64,000 bases of DNA from Bacteroidota bacterium (GCA_016718825.1 JADKCL010000009.1:164840-228839); one strand, 5' to 3'. Counted from the stretch's first letter, positions 44,213-53,896 are shown. Notes: generated by a model from the sequence alone, not told the origin. Program-made: numbers and translations.

Positions 44213-45424
44213 TCACTCCACCACAAATTTCCCGCGTCCGATGATCCTTTCTCCTGCCAACAACTGGAAAAAATACAGTCCGCCGGCAAGATTTCCGCGT
44301 TCGAAGGTGATTTCCTCGCCTGTAAGTCCGTCCATGCGCGACACCATTCGGCCCTGCGCATCCAAGACCTGAAAACCGAGCCGATTTCCCCTTGGATTTG
44401 CAAAACGAATGGTTGTGGAAGACGAAAACGGATTCGGGAAAACTTGCAGATTGGCGGCTTGGGATGGGTTTTCTGGAAGTCCGACGGATTGCGTCGCCAT
44501 CACGTTGGTGAGTTGATAATATGCATCCCGACCAATCTGATAATGACGGTACTGACTCGCATAACTCAGGACTCCGAAACTGTAATAGTCCTGATTATCC
44601 GTATAGAAGATGCTGCTTCCACTTTGGCCTTGTGCTGCCAAGGCAGTTCCGGAAGGAATGGTAAGCCATCCGCCATCGGAGCCGATCACGCCGTAGTTGT
44701 AATATAACGTGTCCCCGTTGTAATGCAGGCTCGTATCCATGAAGGAAGGCTGCATCGGGTAACTGTATTTGTGAAAAACCTTCCCCGAAAAGTAGCTCGT
44801 ATCCGCAGTGAAAGCCATGCCAATATGCCCGGTTGTTTGCCCAATGGGTTCTTGGAGTTGCAAAAGTGCAATGTCATGCCATCCATTGTTGTCATAATGC
44901 TTCTTGAAAATATAGCAATGGGAAACCTTGCTCGTGGGCAAATTGGGCTGGAATTGGCCGTTGTCGTAGGCGGGTGCAACGAGCAGACTGTCACCCAGCC
45001 ATGTTTGGCCGAAGAAAGGCGTATAAACGCAGTGCGCAGCTGTCAAGACAAATTGGTCGCCGACCATCATTCCCGAACAATCGTTGCGCAGCGTATCATC
45101 CTCCCAATACCAGATGCGAATGGCGGTACGCGCCGGGAAGTCCGTGACGGGATCAAAAAGTTCCGCACGGGCAAGTTGTGAAAATTGGCTCCCGGGAAAG
45201 AGATTGGTGGTCGGCGGCACAAGGCTGAGAATGCTTTGGTTGCCAAGTGGGCCCACCGAGGATGAACTATGATCAAATTGAATGTTCGTGTCGACAGGCA
45301 CCGGCGGGATCAGGGAGATCGTACGGTTTTGTACATCAAAGGCAACGATCGTATCGGGTTGGGCGACAAGGTGGTTTCCCAACATTCCTGCGAAAACGAT
45401 CACAAGGACGGTAAATATTCTCAT
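44213..45424 (-). CDS. Trypsin-like serine protease with T9SS sorting domain
   Basis: The start at 45424 gives the signal peptide MRIFTVLVIVFAGMLGNHLV. The protease domain has the catalytic triad in order: His in VLTAAHCVY, Asp in WHDIALLQL and Ser in GQSGSSIF. A type A sorting domain follows (VFPNPFSSSTTIRF, VLDAQGRMVSRM, GRGKFVVE). It should be secreted and surface-attached. Total about 403 residues. It converges on the ParA gene with only 4 bases between stops. Confidence 0.9.
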   Translation of the reverse strand: MRIFTVLVIVFAGMLGNHLVAQPDTIVAFDVQNRTISLIPPVPVDTNIQFDHSSSSVGPLGNQSILSLVPPTTNLFPGSQFSQLARAELFDPVTDFPARTAIRIWYWEDDTLRNDCSGMMVGDQFVLTAAHCVYTPFFGQTWLGDSLLVAPAYDNGQFQPNLPTSKVSHCYIFKKHYDNNGWHDIALLQLQEPIGQTTGHIGMAFTADTSYFSGKVFHKYSYPMQPSFMDTSLHYNGDTLYYNYGVIGSDGGWLTIPSGTALAAQGQSGSSIFYTDNQDYYSFGVLSYASQYRHYQIGRDAYYQLTNVMATQSVGLPENPSQAANLQVFPNPFSSSTTIRFANPRGNRLGFQVLDAQGRMVSRMDGLTGEEITFERGNLAGGLYFFQLLAGERIIGRGKFVVE

Positions 45425-45634
45425 ACTGAATGGATTGGACATTTTTCTGATGCACAAATCTAGGTCGGTCCTGTATTCAAACAGGTGTCAAAATTAGGCC
45501 CCCCTCAATCGCGACCCACAGAATTTTTTCATTCTACTTTGGCCGCCGATCGTCTTTTTTCGTAGATTGAAGCAGAATGACAATCCATTCACGAAAAATA
45601 TTCCGTGTGACCAACAAATTGCTGAGCTACAGAA

Positions 45635-46867
45635 ATGAATTTTCTTTTTGAAAGCCTTTTTGGATTCATATTCATCGTATTTCTGTTCGGCCCTTTGATG
45701 TATCAAATCAGTACGGGCACACTTTCCTTTACAGAGAAGTTCCTCGACAAAGTTTGGCTGCGACCTTATGCGAAAGTGGATCGTCGCGGCCTGATTTTCC
45801 GGATACGCATTACGATCTTGATGTGCAGGTTCCGAGCAATGCTGCCTTTTCTGCATTGTTTGGTAGGTATTTTGCTAATCTTACCACTCGGTCAAATCGA
45901 CCCGTCGATTCCAGTGTTGGTCATTTTTCCGTACATGATCGGATTTTGGGTGATGCCGCTTTCCCACCAATCCAACCATTACGATGAAGCATTGCCGAAA
46001 TTCAACCTTATGATGGCGATCACCGCCGCTAAGAGATTGGTTGAATTCGCACCGGTCGGGAAACAGCGGCGTTTATTGGTTTGGATAACGGGATTCCCTG
46101 AGGCACATATCAAGATTGCTGCGATCAACGGGTTCATGGAAAAAACCGAGGATTGGGCGATTGAAAACCTTCAGATGCTTCGTTACAACCCCTCATCGCT
46201 GGTGCAAAAAGCCGCTGAAGAGGCGATTGAATTGGTGGAAGGTATCCTCAATGGCAACGGAATCCGGAGTGTCTTGCCGCTCGAAGAGCTCTGCGCGGCA
46301 TATCAAGCCAGTTTGGATGAAATACCCGGGATACAGTCGAGTGCGGTATTGAAACGCTATGAAAAGGCCAGGATTGGAGTTGATCAGACCCGATTGGCCA
46401 ACCAAATCGACGACATCATTTATTCACAGTTGGCGTTGCGTGAGGCCTACCCTAATGTCTATTGCAAACAGTGCTTTTCTTCGACGGAGGAGGAGTCTTT
46501 TCGAGAATGGAAATGGATTCGTTGTAAACGCTGCCTGGATGTGCAACAGCTGATTCCCGGCGTGACCTCGGTCATTGGGGAAATCGGCGGCGTCAAGGAT
46601 TGGACTTTGGACAAGGAAATTCTACGAATCGGAATCTGGGATACGGTTCAACGCAAAGCGACCAAGTCTGAAATTGACGCCCTCCATGTTTATCCCGGCG
46701 GCGAATTCGACTACGACTGGGCGATCAGTGCGGCCGTGCAGATGATTCAGAATCAGGTGAACAGCCGCATACAACAGGTCCCGGTTACGATTCACGGCAA
46801 ATTGAACTTGTCCCAAAACACGCAGCACCTGCTGCGGTCTCTTGACCCGAATGTCAAGCTCGATTGA
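45635..46867 (+). CDS. Hypothetical membrane protein with C-terminal Cys-pair motif
   Basis: The 410-residue protein has an N-terminal hydrophobic segment (FLFESLFGFIFIVFLFGP), a second hydrophobic hairpin at about 72-110, a helical HEAT-like region (residues about 130-270), and a CKQC ... CKRC pair at about 290-315 that could bind zinc. No family recognised. It ends 3 bases before the convergent fdhD stop. Confidence 0.65.
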   Translation: MNFLFESLFGFIFIVFLFGPLMYQISTGTLSFTEKFLDKVWLRPYAKVDRRGLIFRIRITILMCRFRAMLPFLHCLVGILLILPLGQIDPSIPVLVIFPYMIGFWVMPLSHQSNHYDEALPKFNLMMAITAAKRLVEFAPVGKQRRLLVWITGFPEAHIKIAAINGFMEKTEDWAIENLQMLRYNPSSLVQKAAEEAIELVEGILNGNGIRSVLPLEELCAAYQASLDEIPGIQSSAVLKRYEKARIGVDQTRLANQIDDIIYSQLALREAYPNVYCKQCFSSTEEESFREWKWIRCKRCLDVQQLIPGVTSVIGEIGGVKDWTLDKEILRIGIWDTVQRKATKSEIDALHVYPGGEFDYDWAISAAVQMIQNQVNSRIQQVPVTIHGKLNLSQNTQHLLRSLDPNVKLD

Positions 46868-46870
46868 CGC

Positions 46871-47722
46871 TTATTCGGGGAGAAAACGTTCCTGCCCGGC
46901 ATAGACATTGAACCGGTCCCCGCGCAGGAATCCAACAAGGCTCAGGCCATGTTGCCTTGCCAAATCGACCGCTAAACTCGTCGGCGCTCCGACAGCGACC
47001 ATCAGGGCAATTCCGGCAAACAGCGATTTTTGGACCAATTCGAAGCCGGCACGGCCGCTCACAAGCAAAATAGAATCCTGCAACGGGAATTTCCCTTGCA
47101 AAAACAGCGTTCCGATGGCCTTGTCCACGGCATTGTGGCGACCGACGTCTTCGCAGGAAACCAACAGATTTCCCGCAGCATCAAATAGCGTTGCCGCATG
47201 CAGCCCGCCCGTATGCTTAAACACCGTTTGGCTCGCCATCGCCAAATCCGGCAACTTCCGTATCAATTCGGCTGAAAATTGCCGCCCGGAATCCACAATC
47301 ACCGGACAGCCCGCCATCCCGATGGCTTCGATGCTCGCTTTTCCGCAGACGCCGCAGCTGCTGCTCGTATAGAAATTCCGCTCCATCCGCGACAAATCCG
47401 GCAAAATTCCCGGTTGCAGGTCGACCTTGACGACATTGCCAAATTCCTCGGGGGCGCGCACGTTGGCGCAATAGTCGATCTTGAAAATGTCGTCGACGCT
47501 GCGCAGCAGGCCTTCGCCGAGCAAAAATCCAGCTGCCAAGGCCAAGTCATGCCCGGGAGTGCGCATCGTGACGGCAACATTGCGTTGCTGCCGATCCTGC
47601 TCCGGCCCGAATTCCAGCTTGATTTCCAACGGCTCTTCCACCGCAAGCAGGTCTTCGATGCCGCGTTCGTTGCCGCCATAGCGCCTGACCTCGATGGATT
47701 TGACCGGACTTTTTGCCTGCAT
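46871..47722 (-). CDS. fdhD: Sulfur carrier protein FdhD
   Basis: The ATG at 47722 (MQAKSPVKSIEVRRYGGNE) is taken as start; residues upstream are not family-like. The 283-residue product contains the hallmark CGVCGKAS cysteine pair, RTPGHDLALAAGFLLGEGL, and SCEDVGRHNAVDKAIG. FdhD transfers sulfur from a cysteine desulfurase to the molybdenum cofactor of formate-dehydrogenase-type enzymes, consistent with the FdhF-like gene 4 kb away. It begins 5 bases after the Omp28-like gene stop, so the two are probably in one operon. Confidence 0.95.
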   Translation of the reverse strand: MQAKSPVKSIEVRRYGGNERGIEDLLAVEEPLEIKLEFGPEQDRQQRNVAVTMRTPGHDLALAAGFLLGEGLLRSVDDIFKIDYCANVRAPEEFGNVVKVDLQPGILPDLSRMERNFYTSSSCGVCGKASIEAIGMAGCPVIVDSGRQFSAELIRKLPDLAMASQTVFKHTGGLHAATLFDAAGNLLVSCEDVGRHNAVDKAIGTLFLQGKFPLQDSILLVSGRAGFELVQKSLFAGIALMVAVGAPTSLAVDLARQHGLSLVGFLRGDRFNVYAGQERFLPE

Positions 47723-47727
47723 AGCCG

Positions 47728-48813
47728 TTACCGCAAGATCAATTTTTGGGTGATGCTGATTTCGCCGATGGCCGCCAAACGAAGCAGGTAAACGCCAGCA
47801 GGGTAGGGGCTTGCGTCCAATTCGGCATCGTTTCCGGTCAGATGCTTTTCCAGAATGGTCCTTCCCTGCAAATCCATCAATGTGGCCGTCCAATTTCCTG
47901 CTTTTGAAACAGATACTTGGATTTTGCCTTCGCTTGGATTCGGCCAAATGGACAGGGTTGGTTTCGATATTGCCTCGGAAGCGCCTGCCAAGACATTGCC
48001 ATTGAGTCCCAGTTTGACCACATTCAGAATCTCCCGATTTTCAGGATTGGCATCGTAACGTTGCACGACAAGAATCACGCTGCATTTCGTTTCGTCAAAC
48101 GCGGAATCCAGTGTTGTCTGAAAAGTATGGCTGAAAAAATGGCCTGCAGCCACTGGATTCGGGAAAATCGATGTCCCCAGATGCCCGCCCAACATATCGC
48201 GCAGCACCCAATTGTGTACATACCCGACGATGGGATCGCCCAATCCAAACAGCGGATGACCCGTGGTATTGTTGTAACCGTTGAGTTGATCATAGCCGAG
48301 GCCCGTGCCGGTGACTTCGTCTTCGACGAGATAGGCATTCACCCGCAAATCCCAATTGAGGTCCCAAAGCACAGTTCCTTCGACCTGTACGGTGAGGTCC
48401 CGCTGTGGCGTATAGGTGGTCGCGCCGCCGATCGTCGCCAGCATCGGCATTTGCTTGCGATCCTGAATCATCGTCGGCCAATACGTGTTGGGCATCGAGG
48501 TCTGCGAATAGGCGGGCCATTTGTACCGGTCCACCATCAACGTCGGATGTGCCCAGAGATAATCTGCAAGAATCGAATCTCCATCGACAGAAAACATGTG
48601 ATCCACATGCCCCGCATTGTTCACGTGGATCGCCACCGGGATGATGTTGGTATCGTTCAGCAGGTAGCTTTGAAGCAAATTGTCGCCCCATGGGCAACTC
48701 GGACAACCGGCACTCGTGATCTTCTCCAAAAGCAACTTTTTTCCGAGCGGCTGCGCTTGAACCATGGAAAAAGTCAACGCAAGGATGAATAGTAGACGTG
48801 ATACGAAGCTCAT
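47728..48813 (-). CDS. Omp28-like thioredoxin-fold T9SS protein
   Basis: A 361-residue protein with a signal peptide (LLFILALTFSMVQAQ), a thioredoxin-like N-terminal domain with the redox-type motif CPSC (ITSAGCPSCPWGDN), and a beta-rich domain like Omp28-family outer-membrane proteins (SHTFQTTLDSAFDETKCSVI). A type A sorting domain ends it (IWPNPSEGKIQVSVS, LMDLQGRTILEKH, ITQKLILR). The link with fdhD (5-base spacing) is unexplained by function. Confidence 0.85.
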   Translation of the reverse strand: MSFVSRLLFILALTFSMVQAQPLGKKLLLEKITSAGCPSCPWGDNLLQSYLLNDTNIIPVAIHVNNAGHVDHMFSVDGDSILADYLWAHPTLMVDRYKWPAYSQTSMPNTYWPTMIQDRKQMPMLATIGGATTYTPQRDLTVQVEGTVLWDLNWDLRVNAYLVEDEVTGTGLGYDQLNGYNNTTGHPLFGLGDPIVGYVHNWVLRDMLGGHLGTSIFPNPVAAGHFFSHTFQTTLDSAFDETKCSVILVVQRYDANPENREILNVVKLGLNGNVLAGASEAISKPTLSIWPNPSEGKIQVSVSKAGNWTATLMDLQGRTILEKHLTGNDAELDASPYPAGVYLLRLAAIGEISITQKLILR

Positions 48814-48948
48814 GGCTCAAAAATATCGAAATATTAAGGATTTAGGAGAATAAGCGATGAAGGACCAATTTGTTGAATGACGGATTCCAGCGTTGATCCG
48901 AGGCCGATGCCCAAAAATTCAAAAGGAAAGCAATCCCCCGAATTTCCG

Positions 48949-48956
48949 TAATTTTG
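48949..48956 (+). promoter_or_regulatory. Candidate -7 element for moaA
   Basis: TAATTTTG fits the Bacteroidota -7 consensus TAnnTTTG. Transcription would start about 7 bases on, after the ATG at 48961, which favours the ATG at 48991 as the moaA start. No clear -33 element is seen. Confidence 0.4.
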
Positions 48957-48990
48957 CCGAATGCGGCTCCCAAAAGCACAAGTAGATCCC

Positions 48991-49968
48991 ATGTTGATCG
49001 ATTCCTTCGGAAGGGGGCACGACTACTTGCGCATTTCCTTGATCGACAGCTGCAACCTGCGTTGTACGTATTGCATGCCGGAAAACATCCGCTTTCTGCC
49101 ACCCAGCAAGCTCATGGCTGCAGACGAATTGGTCGCGATCGCGGGCGTATTCGTGGAGGCAGGCGTAAGCAAGATCCGGCTCACGGGCGGCGAGCCACTC
49201 CTCCGACGCGATGCCGAATTGATTTTCAGGGGATTGGCCAAACTCGGCGTCGAATTGGCGATTACAACCAACGGATTGCTGCTGCACGAATTTTTGGATC
49301 TGTTCGCGGAAATCGGGCTCACCAAACTTAACATCAGTCTCGACACGCTTGATTCAGAGCGGTTTGCAGCGATCACAAGGCGCGACCAATTTGCGATCGT
49401 CAAGCAAAACATTGACTTGGCCTTGCAACGCGGGTTTCATGTGAAACTCAACATGGTCGTGATGCGCGGGGTCAACGACGATGAACTGATTGATTTCGTG
49501 GCCTTGGGCCAAAACACCGATCTCCATCTCCGATTCATTGAATTCATGCCCTTCGACGGCAATTCCTGGAACTGGGAGAATGTGTTCTCCTATGCGGAGA
49601 TGCTGGAAAAGATCGGCGCAAATTTTCCGATTGAAAAATTGGAAGACAAGCCGAACAGTACTTCCAAAGCGCACCGCGTCGCGGGGTTCAAAGGGACATT
49701 TTCCGTGATCAGCACCGTGACACAGCCCTTTTGCGAAGGTTGCAATCGCTTGAGGCTCACGGCCGAAGGCAAGCTCCGTAATTGCCTGTTTTCGCGCGAT
49801 GAAACAGATTTGTTGACGGCATTCCGCAATGGAACCGACCTTCGTCCACTGATTGCAGCCGCGGTTTCAGGCAAAGCGGCCCGCCTCGGCGGCCTCCCCG
49901 AATTTCAAGACAAGGAAAACCTGCAAGCCCAACTCAGCAAACGCGCCATGGTCAAAATCGGCGGCTAA
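48991..49968 (+). CDS. moaA: GTP 3',8-cyclase MoaA
   Basis: The product has the radical-SAM cluster motif CNLRCTYC, the family start LIDSFGRGHDYLRISL, RLTGGEPLLR for SAM binding, and the C-terminal second cluster (FCEGCNRLRLTAEGKLRNCL) with the GTP-binding region. The first step of molybdopterin synthesis is conversion of GTP to 3',8-cyclo-GTP. An ATG at 48961 is possible but lies at the predicted transcription start. The usual terminal GG is present (MVKIGG). No other moa gene is in the window. Confidence 0.95.
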   Translation: MLIDSFGRGHDYLRISLIDSCNLRCTYCMPENIRFLPPSKLMAADELVAIAGVFVEAGVSKIRLTGGEPLLRRDAELIFRGLAKLGVELAITTNGLLLHEFLDLFAEIGLTKLNISLDTLDSERFAAITRRDQFAIVKQNIDLALQRGFHVKLNMVVMRGVNDDELIDFVALGQNTDLHLRFIEFMPFDGNSWNWENVFSYAEMLEKIGANFPIEKLEDKPNSTSKAHRVAGFKGTFSVISTVTQPFCEGCNRLRLTAEGKLRNCLFSRDETDLLTAFRNGTDLRPLIAAAVSGKAARLGGLPEFQDKENLQAQLSKRAMVKIGG

Positions 49969-50028
49969 CAAGGTCTCAAGCGCCCCAAAGACCGCCAACC
50001 CCACTTTTCACTTTTAGTTTTTCACTTT

Positions 50029-51767
50029 TCACTCATACTTGACGTGTGCGTCAAATTTCTTCATGAGTTGCCGCAGCGCAGGATTTTGGGTGATCATCTG
50101 TTCGAGCTTTTGTTCATTCGTATAAGGACGGCTGTCATTGGCACTCGCTGCCAATTCCTGGATTTCCATCTCCAACAAAAGGTTGGTGACGCCGGTATGC
50201 TCGCGCATGTAGTCGATCACAAACCGTTCGTCGGCAAGTTGCCGGCGCACGACCTCGCTGGGCACGCCTTGGATCCATTTGTTGTGGTCGAGGCGATAGG
50301 CGTCCATGCGCAGGAGGAAACCACGCGGTATCTGCCATCTGCATTCAGGAAGTCGAGCAATTTGGTGTAGGCTGCCTCAAAAACGACAGGATCAATCGTT
50401 ACACGCTCGTCATATTCTACGAATGCTTCCTGCTCCTCGTCCTTGCCACCTTTGGAATTGCTGAAAAGGTCGATGTCATCGATGTTGGTGGGAATCAAAA
50501 ACGGCCCACGCATCACCTTGCTTTTTTTGTCGGGCAGGAGGGAGGAAATACCGGATTTCACTTCGCCCTCGGCCGGAATTTCCTTGGAAACGGCTGCGTT
50601 GGTCGATACGCCAAGATTCTGCGTCCCTACCCGTTCAGATTTTTTTTTTTCGTTCTCCTGTGCGAGGTTGATGGCGGTTTGCAGGTGGGCGAGCTTCATC
50701 AGTGCAAGCTCGACGTGTAACCGCGGATTCACCGCATTTCGCATCGCCCCCTCGGCCGTCGAGGCGAGGTTGAACGCATTGAGCAGCAATGTGGCCGAAA
50801 TGGCTTTGACCTGCTCGGTGTATTGCTTTTTGATGTTGTCGCTGGACTCCAGCATGCCGATCGTCTTGGGCGTGCGGGCGATCAGCAGGTTGCGGAAGTG
50901 CTCGGTGATACCGATGAGAAAGTCTTTGACCTCGAATCCGTTGTCGATGATCTCGTTGAGCATCACCAACAAACCTTCGTGGTCTGCCACGAGCATCATT
51001 TCGACGGTTTTGAAATAATAGGCGTAGTCAAGCACGTTGAGATTGTCGACGACAATCTTATATGTGACATGCCGGTTGCTGAAGCTCACGATCTGGTCGA
51101 AGATGCTCAGACCATCGCGCAAACCGCCGTCGGCTTTGAGGCCGATGAGTTGCAACGCATCGTATTCGTAGTCAATACCTTCCTTTTCGCAAATCGACTT
51201 CAAGTGCTCGGCAACCGCGTCGACTTTGATGCGTTTGAAGTCGAATTTCTGCACCCTTGACAGGATGGTGGGCAGGATTTTATGCTTTTCTGTGGTCGCA
51301 AGGATGAAAATCGCATGCGCCGGGGGTTCTTCCAATGTCTTCAAAAAGGCATTGAATGCCGCCGAACTGAGCATGTGAACCTCATCGATGATGAAGACGC
51401 TCTTTTTTCCGGAAGCAGGAACGTAGCGTACCTGATCGATGATTTTGCGAATGTCTTCGACCGAGTTGTTGCTTGCGGCATCCAATTCGTGGATGTTGAG
51501 GCTCCGTCCTTCATTGAATGTGGTGCAGCTTTCGCAGGCGTTGCAGGCTTCGCCGTCTTCCGGCGGATTGGTGCAATTGATGGCCTTGGCCAGGATGCGT
51601 GCGCATGTGGTCTTTCCGACACCACGTGGGCCTGAAAAGAGAAATGCATGCGCCAACTGCCCCATTTTGATGGCATTCTTGAGCGTATTGGTCACATGCG
51701 ACTGTCCGACTACGGAGTCAAACGTAGCGGGCCTGTACTTGCGGGCTGATACAACGAAACCTTCCAC
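50029..51767 (-). CDS. dnaX: DNA polymerase III subunit gamma/tau, C-terminal part out of frame
   Basis: Translation probably begins at the GTG at 51767 (MEGFVVSARKYRPATFDSVV); the longer frame begins with a TTG. The clamp-loader ATPase is intact: GPRGVGKT at residues 46-53, a zinc module (CTNPPEDGEACNACESC), the DEVH-type Walker B in VFIIDEVHMLS and a sensor SRVQKFDF. The main frame ends at 50217 after an unrelated tail. The family's C-terminal region (DAYRLDHNKWIQGVP to EQKLEQMITQNPALRQLMKKF) is in the -1 frame from about 50335 to 50029. A one-base loss near 50310-50345 or a -1 frameshift would connect them. No classical slippery heptamer is seen. Confidence 0.85.
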
Positions 51768-51888
51768 GGGGGCAAAGCTAAAAGAAAAAAACAAAAATGA
51801 CTTTTGGATTGGGCGTTTGAGAGCGAAATGTGGATATCTCGACGAATGGGTGGGATGCAGGGTCAGAGATGATTTTTAGAAATCCTTG

Positions 51889-51918
51889 TTGACAAAGCGA
51901 AAACTTTGTCTAACTTTG
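51889..51918 (+). promoter_or_regulatory. Promoter of the rpsF operon
   Basis: TTGACA at 51889-51894 and TAACTTTG at 51911-51918, a perfect match to the Bacteroidota -7 box TAnnTTTG, are separated by 16 bases. They lie about 60 bases before the rpsF ATG. Confidence 0.7.
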
Positions 51919-51980
51919 CAACTCGTTTCGAAAATCCTGGGCTGTCGTCCATGGAGAAGAACATAAAACATTGATTTTCA

Positions 51981-52370
51981 ATGGCACTTGAAATTAGCAT
52001 TGACCTGTCAGGTCTGAAAGTTTCGTATGAGACCACCTTCTTGGTGGTTCCGGAGCTTTCGGAGGCTGACTACAAAAAGGTCGCCCAAAAATTTCATGAC
52101 CTGATCACCAAAGGTGGTGGCGAGGTCACGAACATCGAGCACTGGGGCCAAAAGAAGTTGGCTTACCCGATCGAAAAGCGTCATACCGCTTACTATTGCT
52201 ACGTAGAGTTCACTGCACCAACCACGGTAATCCCGAAGTTGGAGCAAGAGTTCCTCTATGACGAATCCTTGATTCGTTTCCTTACCGTCCGCGTCGAGAA
52301 GCACCACGCTGCCTTTAACAAGAAGCGTCGTGAGCAAGGTTTCGGCAAGAAAAAAGAGGTAACGAAATAA
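51981..52370 (+). CDS. rpsF: Ribosomal protein bS6
   Basis: A 129-residue small-subunit protein with the usual YETTFLVVPELSEADYKKV start, the IEHWGQKKLAYPIEKRHTAYY core and a basic C-terminal tail (KKRREQGFGKKKEVTK). First gene of the three-gene ribosomal operon, 18 bases before rpsR. Confidence 0.96.
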   Translation: MALEISIDLSGLKVSYETTFLVVPELSEADYKKVAQKFHDLITKGGGEVTNIEHWGQKKLAYPIEKRHTAYYCYVEFTAPTTVIPKLEQEFLYDESLIRFLTVRVEKHHAAFNKKRREQGFGKKKEVTK

Positions 52371-52388
52371 TCCACGAGGGAACGCATC

Positions 52389-52673
52389 ATGGCATACGGT
52401 AAAAGTAAAGACAGAGGCATCGGCCCGACAGCTGTAAATCAGATCAAGTCGGCCAACATGCCCAAAAAATATTGCCGCTTCAAGCGCAACGGGATCAAGT
52501 ACATTGACTACAAAGACCCCGATTTCTTGAGGAAATTCTTGAACGACCAAGGTAAAATTTTGCCACGTCGTATCACGGGTACAAGCCTCAAGTATCAGCG
52601 CCGTCTCACAGTGGCCGTCAAGCGTGCACGTCACCTTGGCCTTCTCCCATTCGTAACCGATACCATTAAGTAA
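52389..52673 (+). CDS. rpsR: Ribosomal protein bS18
   Basis: A 94-residue protein with the bS18 core KYCRFKRNGIKYIDYKDPDF, then GKILPRRITGTSLKYQRRLT and VAVKRARHLGLLPF. It binds 16S rRNA as a pair with bS6. It ends 4 bases before rplI. Confidence 0.96.
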   Translation: MAYGKSKDRGIGPTAVNQIKSANMPKKYCRFKRNGIKYIDYKDPDFLRKFLNDQGKILPRRITGTSLKYQRRLTVAVKRARHLGLLPFVTDTIK

Positions 52674-52677
52674 GATC

Positions 52678-53127
52678 ATGGAAGTAATTCTCAAGAAATA
52701 CCACAAAGATCTCGGCGAAAAGAACGACATCGTATCGGTGAAACCGGGATTCGCCCGCAATTTTCTCATTCCACAAGGGATCGCCATCATGGCTACGGAA
52801 ACCAACCGTAAGATCCTGACTGAGAACTTGCGTCAAGCAGCACACAAAAAAGACCACATCAAGAATGAGGCTTTGCGTATCGCTGGAGAACTTGAAAAAC
52901 TCACTTTGACCATCAGCACCCTCGCAGGTCCGGATGGCCGTCTGTTTGGTTCCATCACTCCGTTGATGATCGCCAATCAGCTCGAAGCCAAAGGCTATGA
53001 TATCGAGCGTCCACGTATCTTGTTTGACACCGTCATCAAGGAACTTGGCAACTACGAGATCACGGTCGACTTGCACAAAGAAGTCAAGGCCAAGGTCAAA
53101 ATCGAAGTCGTCGCAGCCGCGAAGTAA
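52678..53127 (+). CDS. rplI: Ribosomal protein bL9
   Basis: A 149-residue protein of family length. It shows the N-terminal rRNA-binding domain (VKPGFARNFLIPQGIAIMAT), the long connecting helix, and a C-terminal domain (GRLFGSITPLMIANQLEAKG). Last gene of the operon and followed by a hairpin terminator. Confidence 0.96.
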   Translation: MEVILKKYHKDLGEKNDIVSVKPGFARNFLIPQGIAIMATETNRKILTENLRQAAHKKDHIKNEALRIAGELEKLTLTISTLAGPDGRLFGSITPLMIANQLEAKGYDIERPRILFDTVIKELGNYEITVDLHKEVKAKVKIEVVAAAK

Positions 53128-53151
53128 TTTCGCTAAAGCGCTAAAGAAATG

Positions 53152-53181
53152 AAAAGGTCGTCCCAAAAGGGCGACCTTTTT
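53152..53181 (+). terminator. Terminator of the rpsF-rpsR-rplI operon
   Basis: The stem AAAAGGTCGTCCC (53152-53164) pairs with GGGCGACCTTTT (53169-53180) with one bulged T; the loop is AAAA and a T follows. It lies 25 bases after the rplI stop. Confidence 0.8.
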
Positions 53182-53340
53182 CGTGTTGCGCCCGGCAACA
53201 GGTGATGCGCTACTTCCCGAGTCGCGAACATGCAGTGAAACGTGGCGTGATCAGAGCCCTAGCCTTCGACGTTAATCGCGCTGCAGAAGCCATTCGCAGT
53301 TTGTGGGGAATGCCGATGAAAAACGGGCACCTCCTTGCCG

Positions 53341-53868
53341 CTATTGTTTACTCGTTTTGGATTGCCGTTTTTCACCGCCCGAGAACGCAGCAACGAATGC
53401 GCCGATCACAAAAATGATACCGATGATCACCAGCGGCGAAAGCACCAATGTCGAAATCAACAAGATCAAAGCGACTGTGCCTTCGGTGACGATCGCGCCG
53501 ACAAGCAAACCCGACCAAAGTAAAATCAAGGCCGCGCCTATGAGTCCGAGGATGGCAGGAATGGGCCTGTTGGGGCGCTGCGGGGCCATTTTTTCAGCCA
53601 GGATTCTGTCCCAGCCGGATTCGTTTGCAATCTGTGAGCTTGGATTTGTCCTGAATTGCAAATTTCTGGCGGGTTCAGCAGGATTGATCAGACGGGCTTT
53701 CCGTTCGCTAGGCTTCGGGCTTTGCACAGGGGCTTCTTGGGCCGTTTCGGCGTCGGCATTGGCTGCCGAGGTTTGCGCTTGGAGGCCACAGCAAGACATG
53801 AGCAAAACGAACATCCACAGGGATATTCGCAGGAAATCGGGCCGAAAACGGCAGGTGAAACTTAACAT
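53341..53868 (-). CDS. Small membrane protein with signal peptide
   Basis: The ATG at 53868 is chosen because it lies after the namZ stop and begins a signal peptide (WMFVLLMSCCGLQAQ). About 175 residues: a polar linker with Lys/Pro/Ala, then two long hydrophobic helices (ILGLIGAALILLWSGLLVG and LLISTLVLSPLVIIGIIFVI). No family recognised. It is just downstream of namZ on the same strand. Confidence 0.65.
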   Translation of the reverse strand: MLSFTCRFRPDFLRISLWMFVLLMSCCGLQAQTSAANADAETAQEAPVQSPKPSERKARLINPAEPARNLQFRTNPSSQIANESGWDRILAEKMAPQRPNRPIPAILGLIGAALILLWSGLLVGAIVTEGTVALILLISTLVLSPLVIIGIIFVIGAFVAAFSGGEKRQSKTSKQ

Positions 53869-53896
53869 TGGATGATAGAACTTGACCGCTGCGAAA

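Noticed and set aside
50300..50350. Programmed frameshift in dnaX of the E. coli type
   Set aside because: No A-rich slippery heptamer, and the shifted frame gives the longer conserved tail, so classic gamma/tau recoding is not supported; kept only as an open question.
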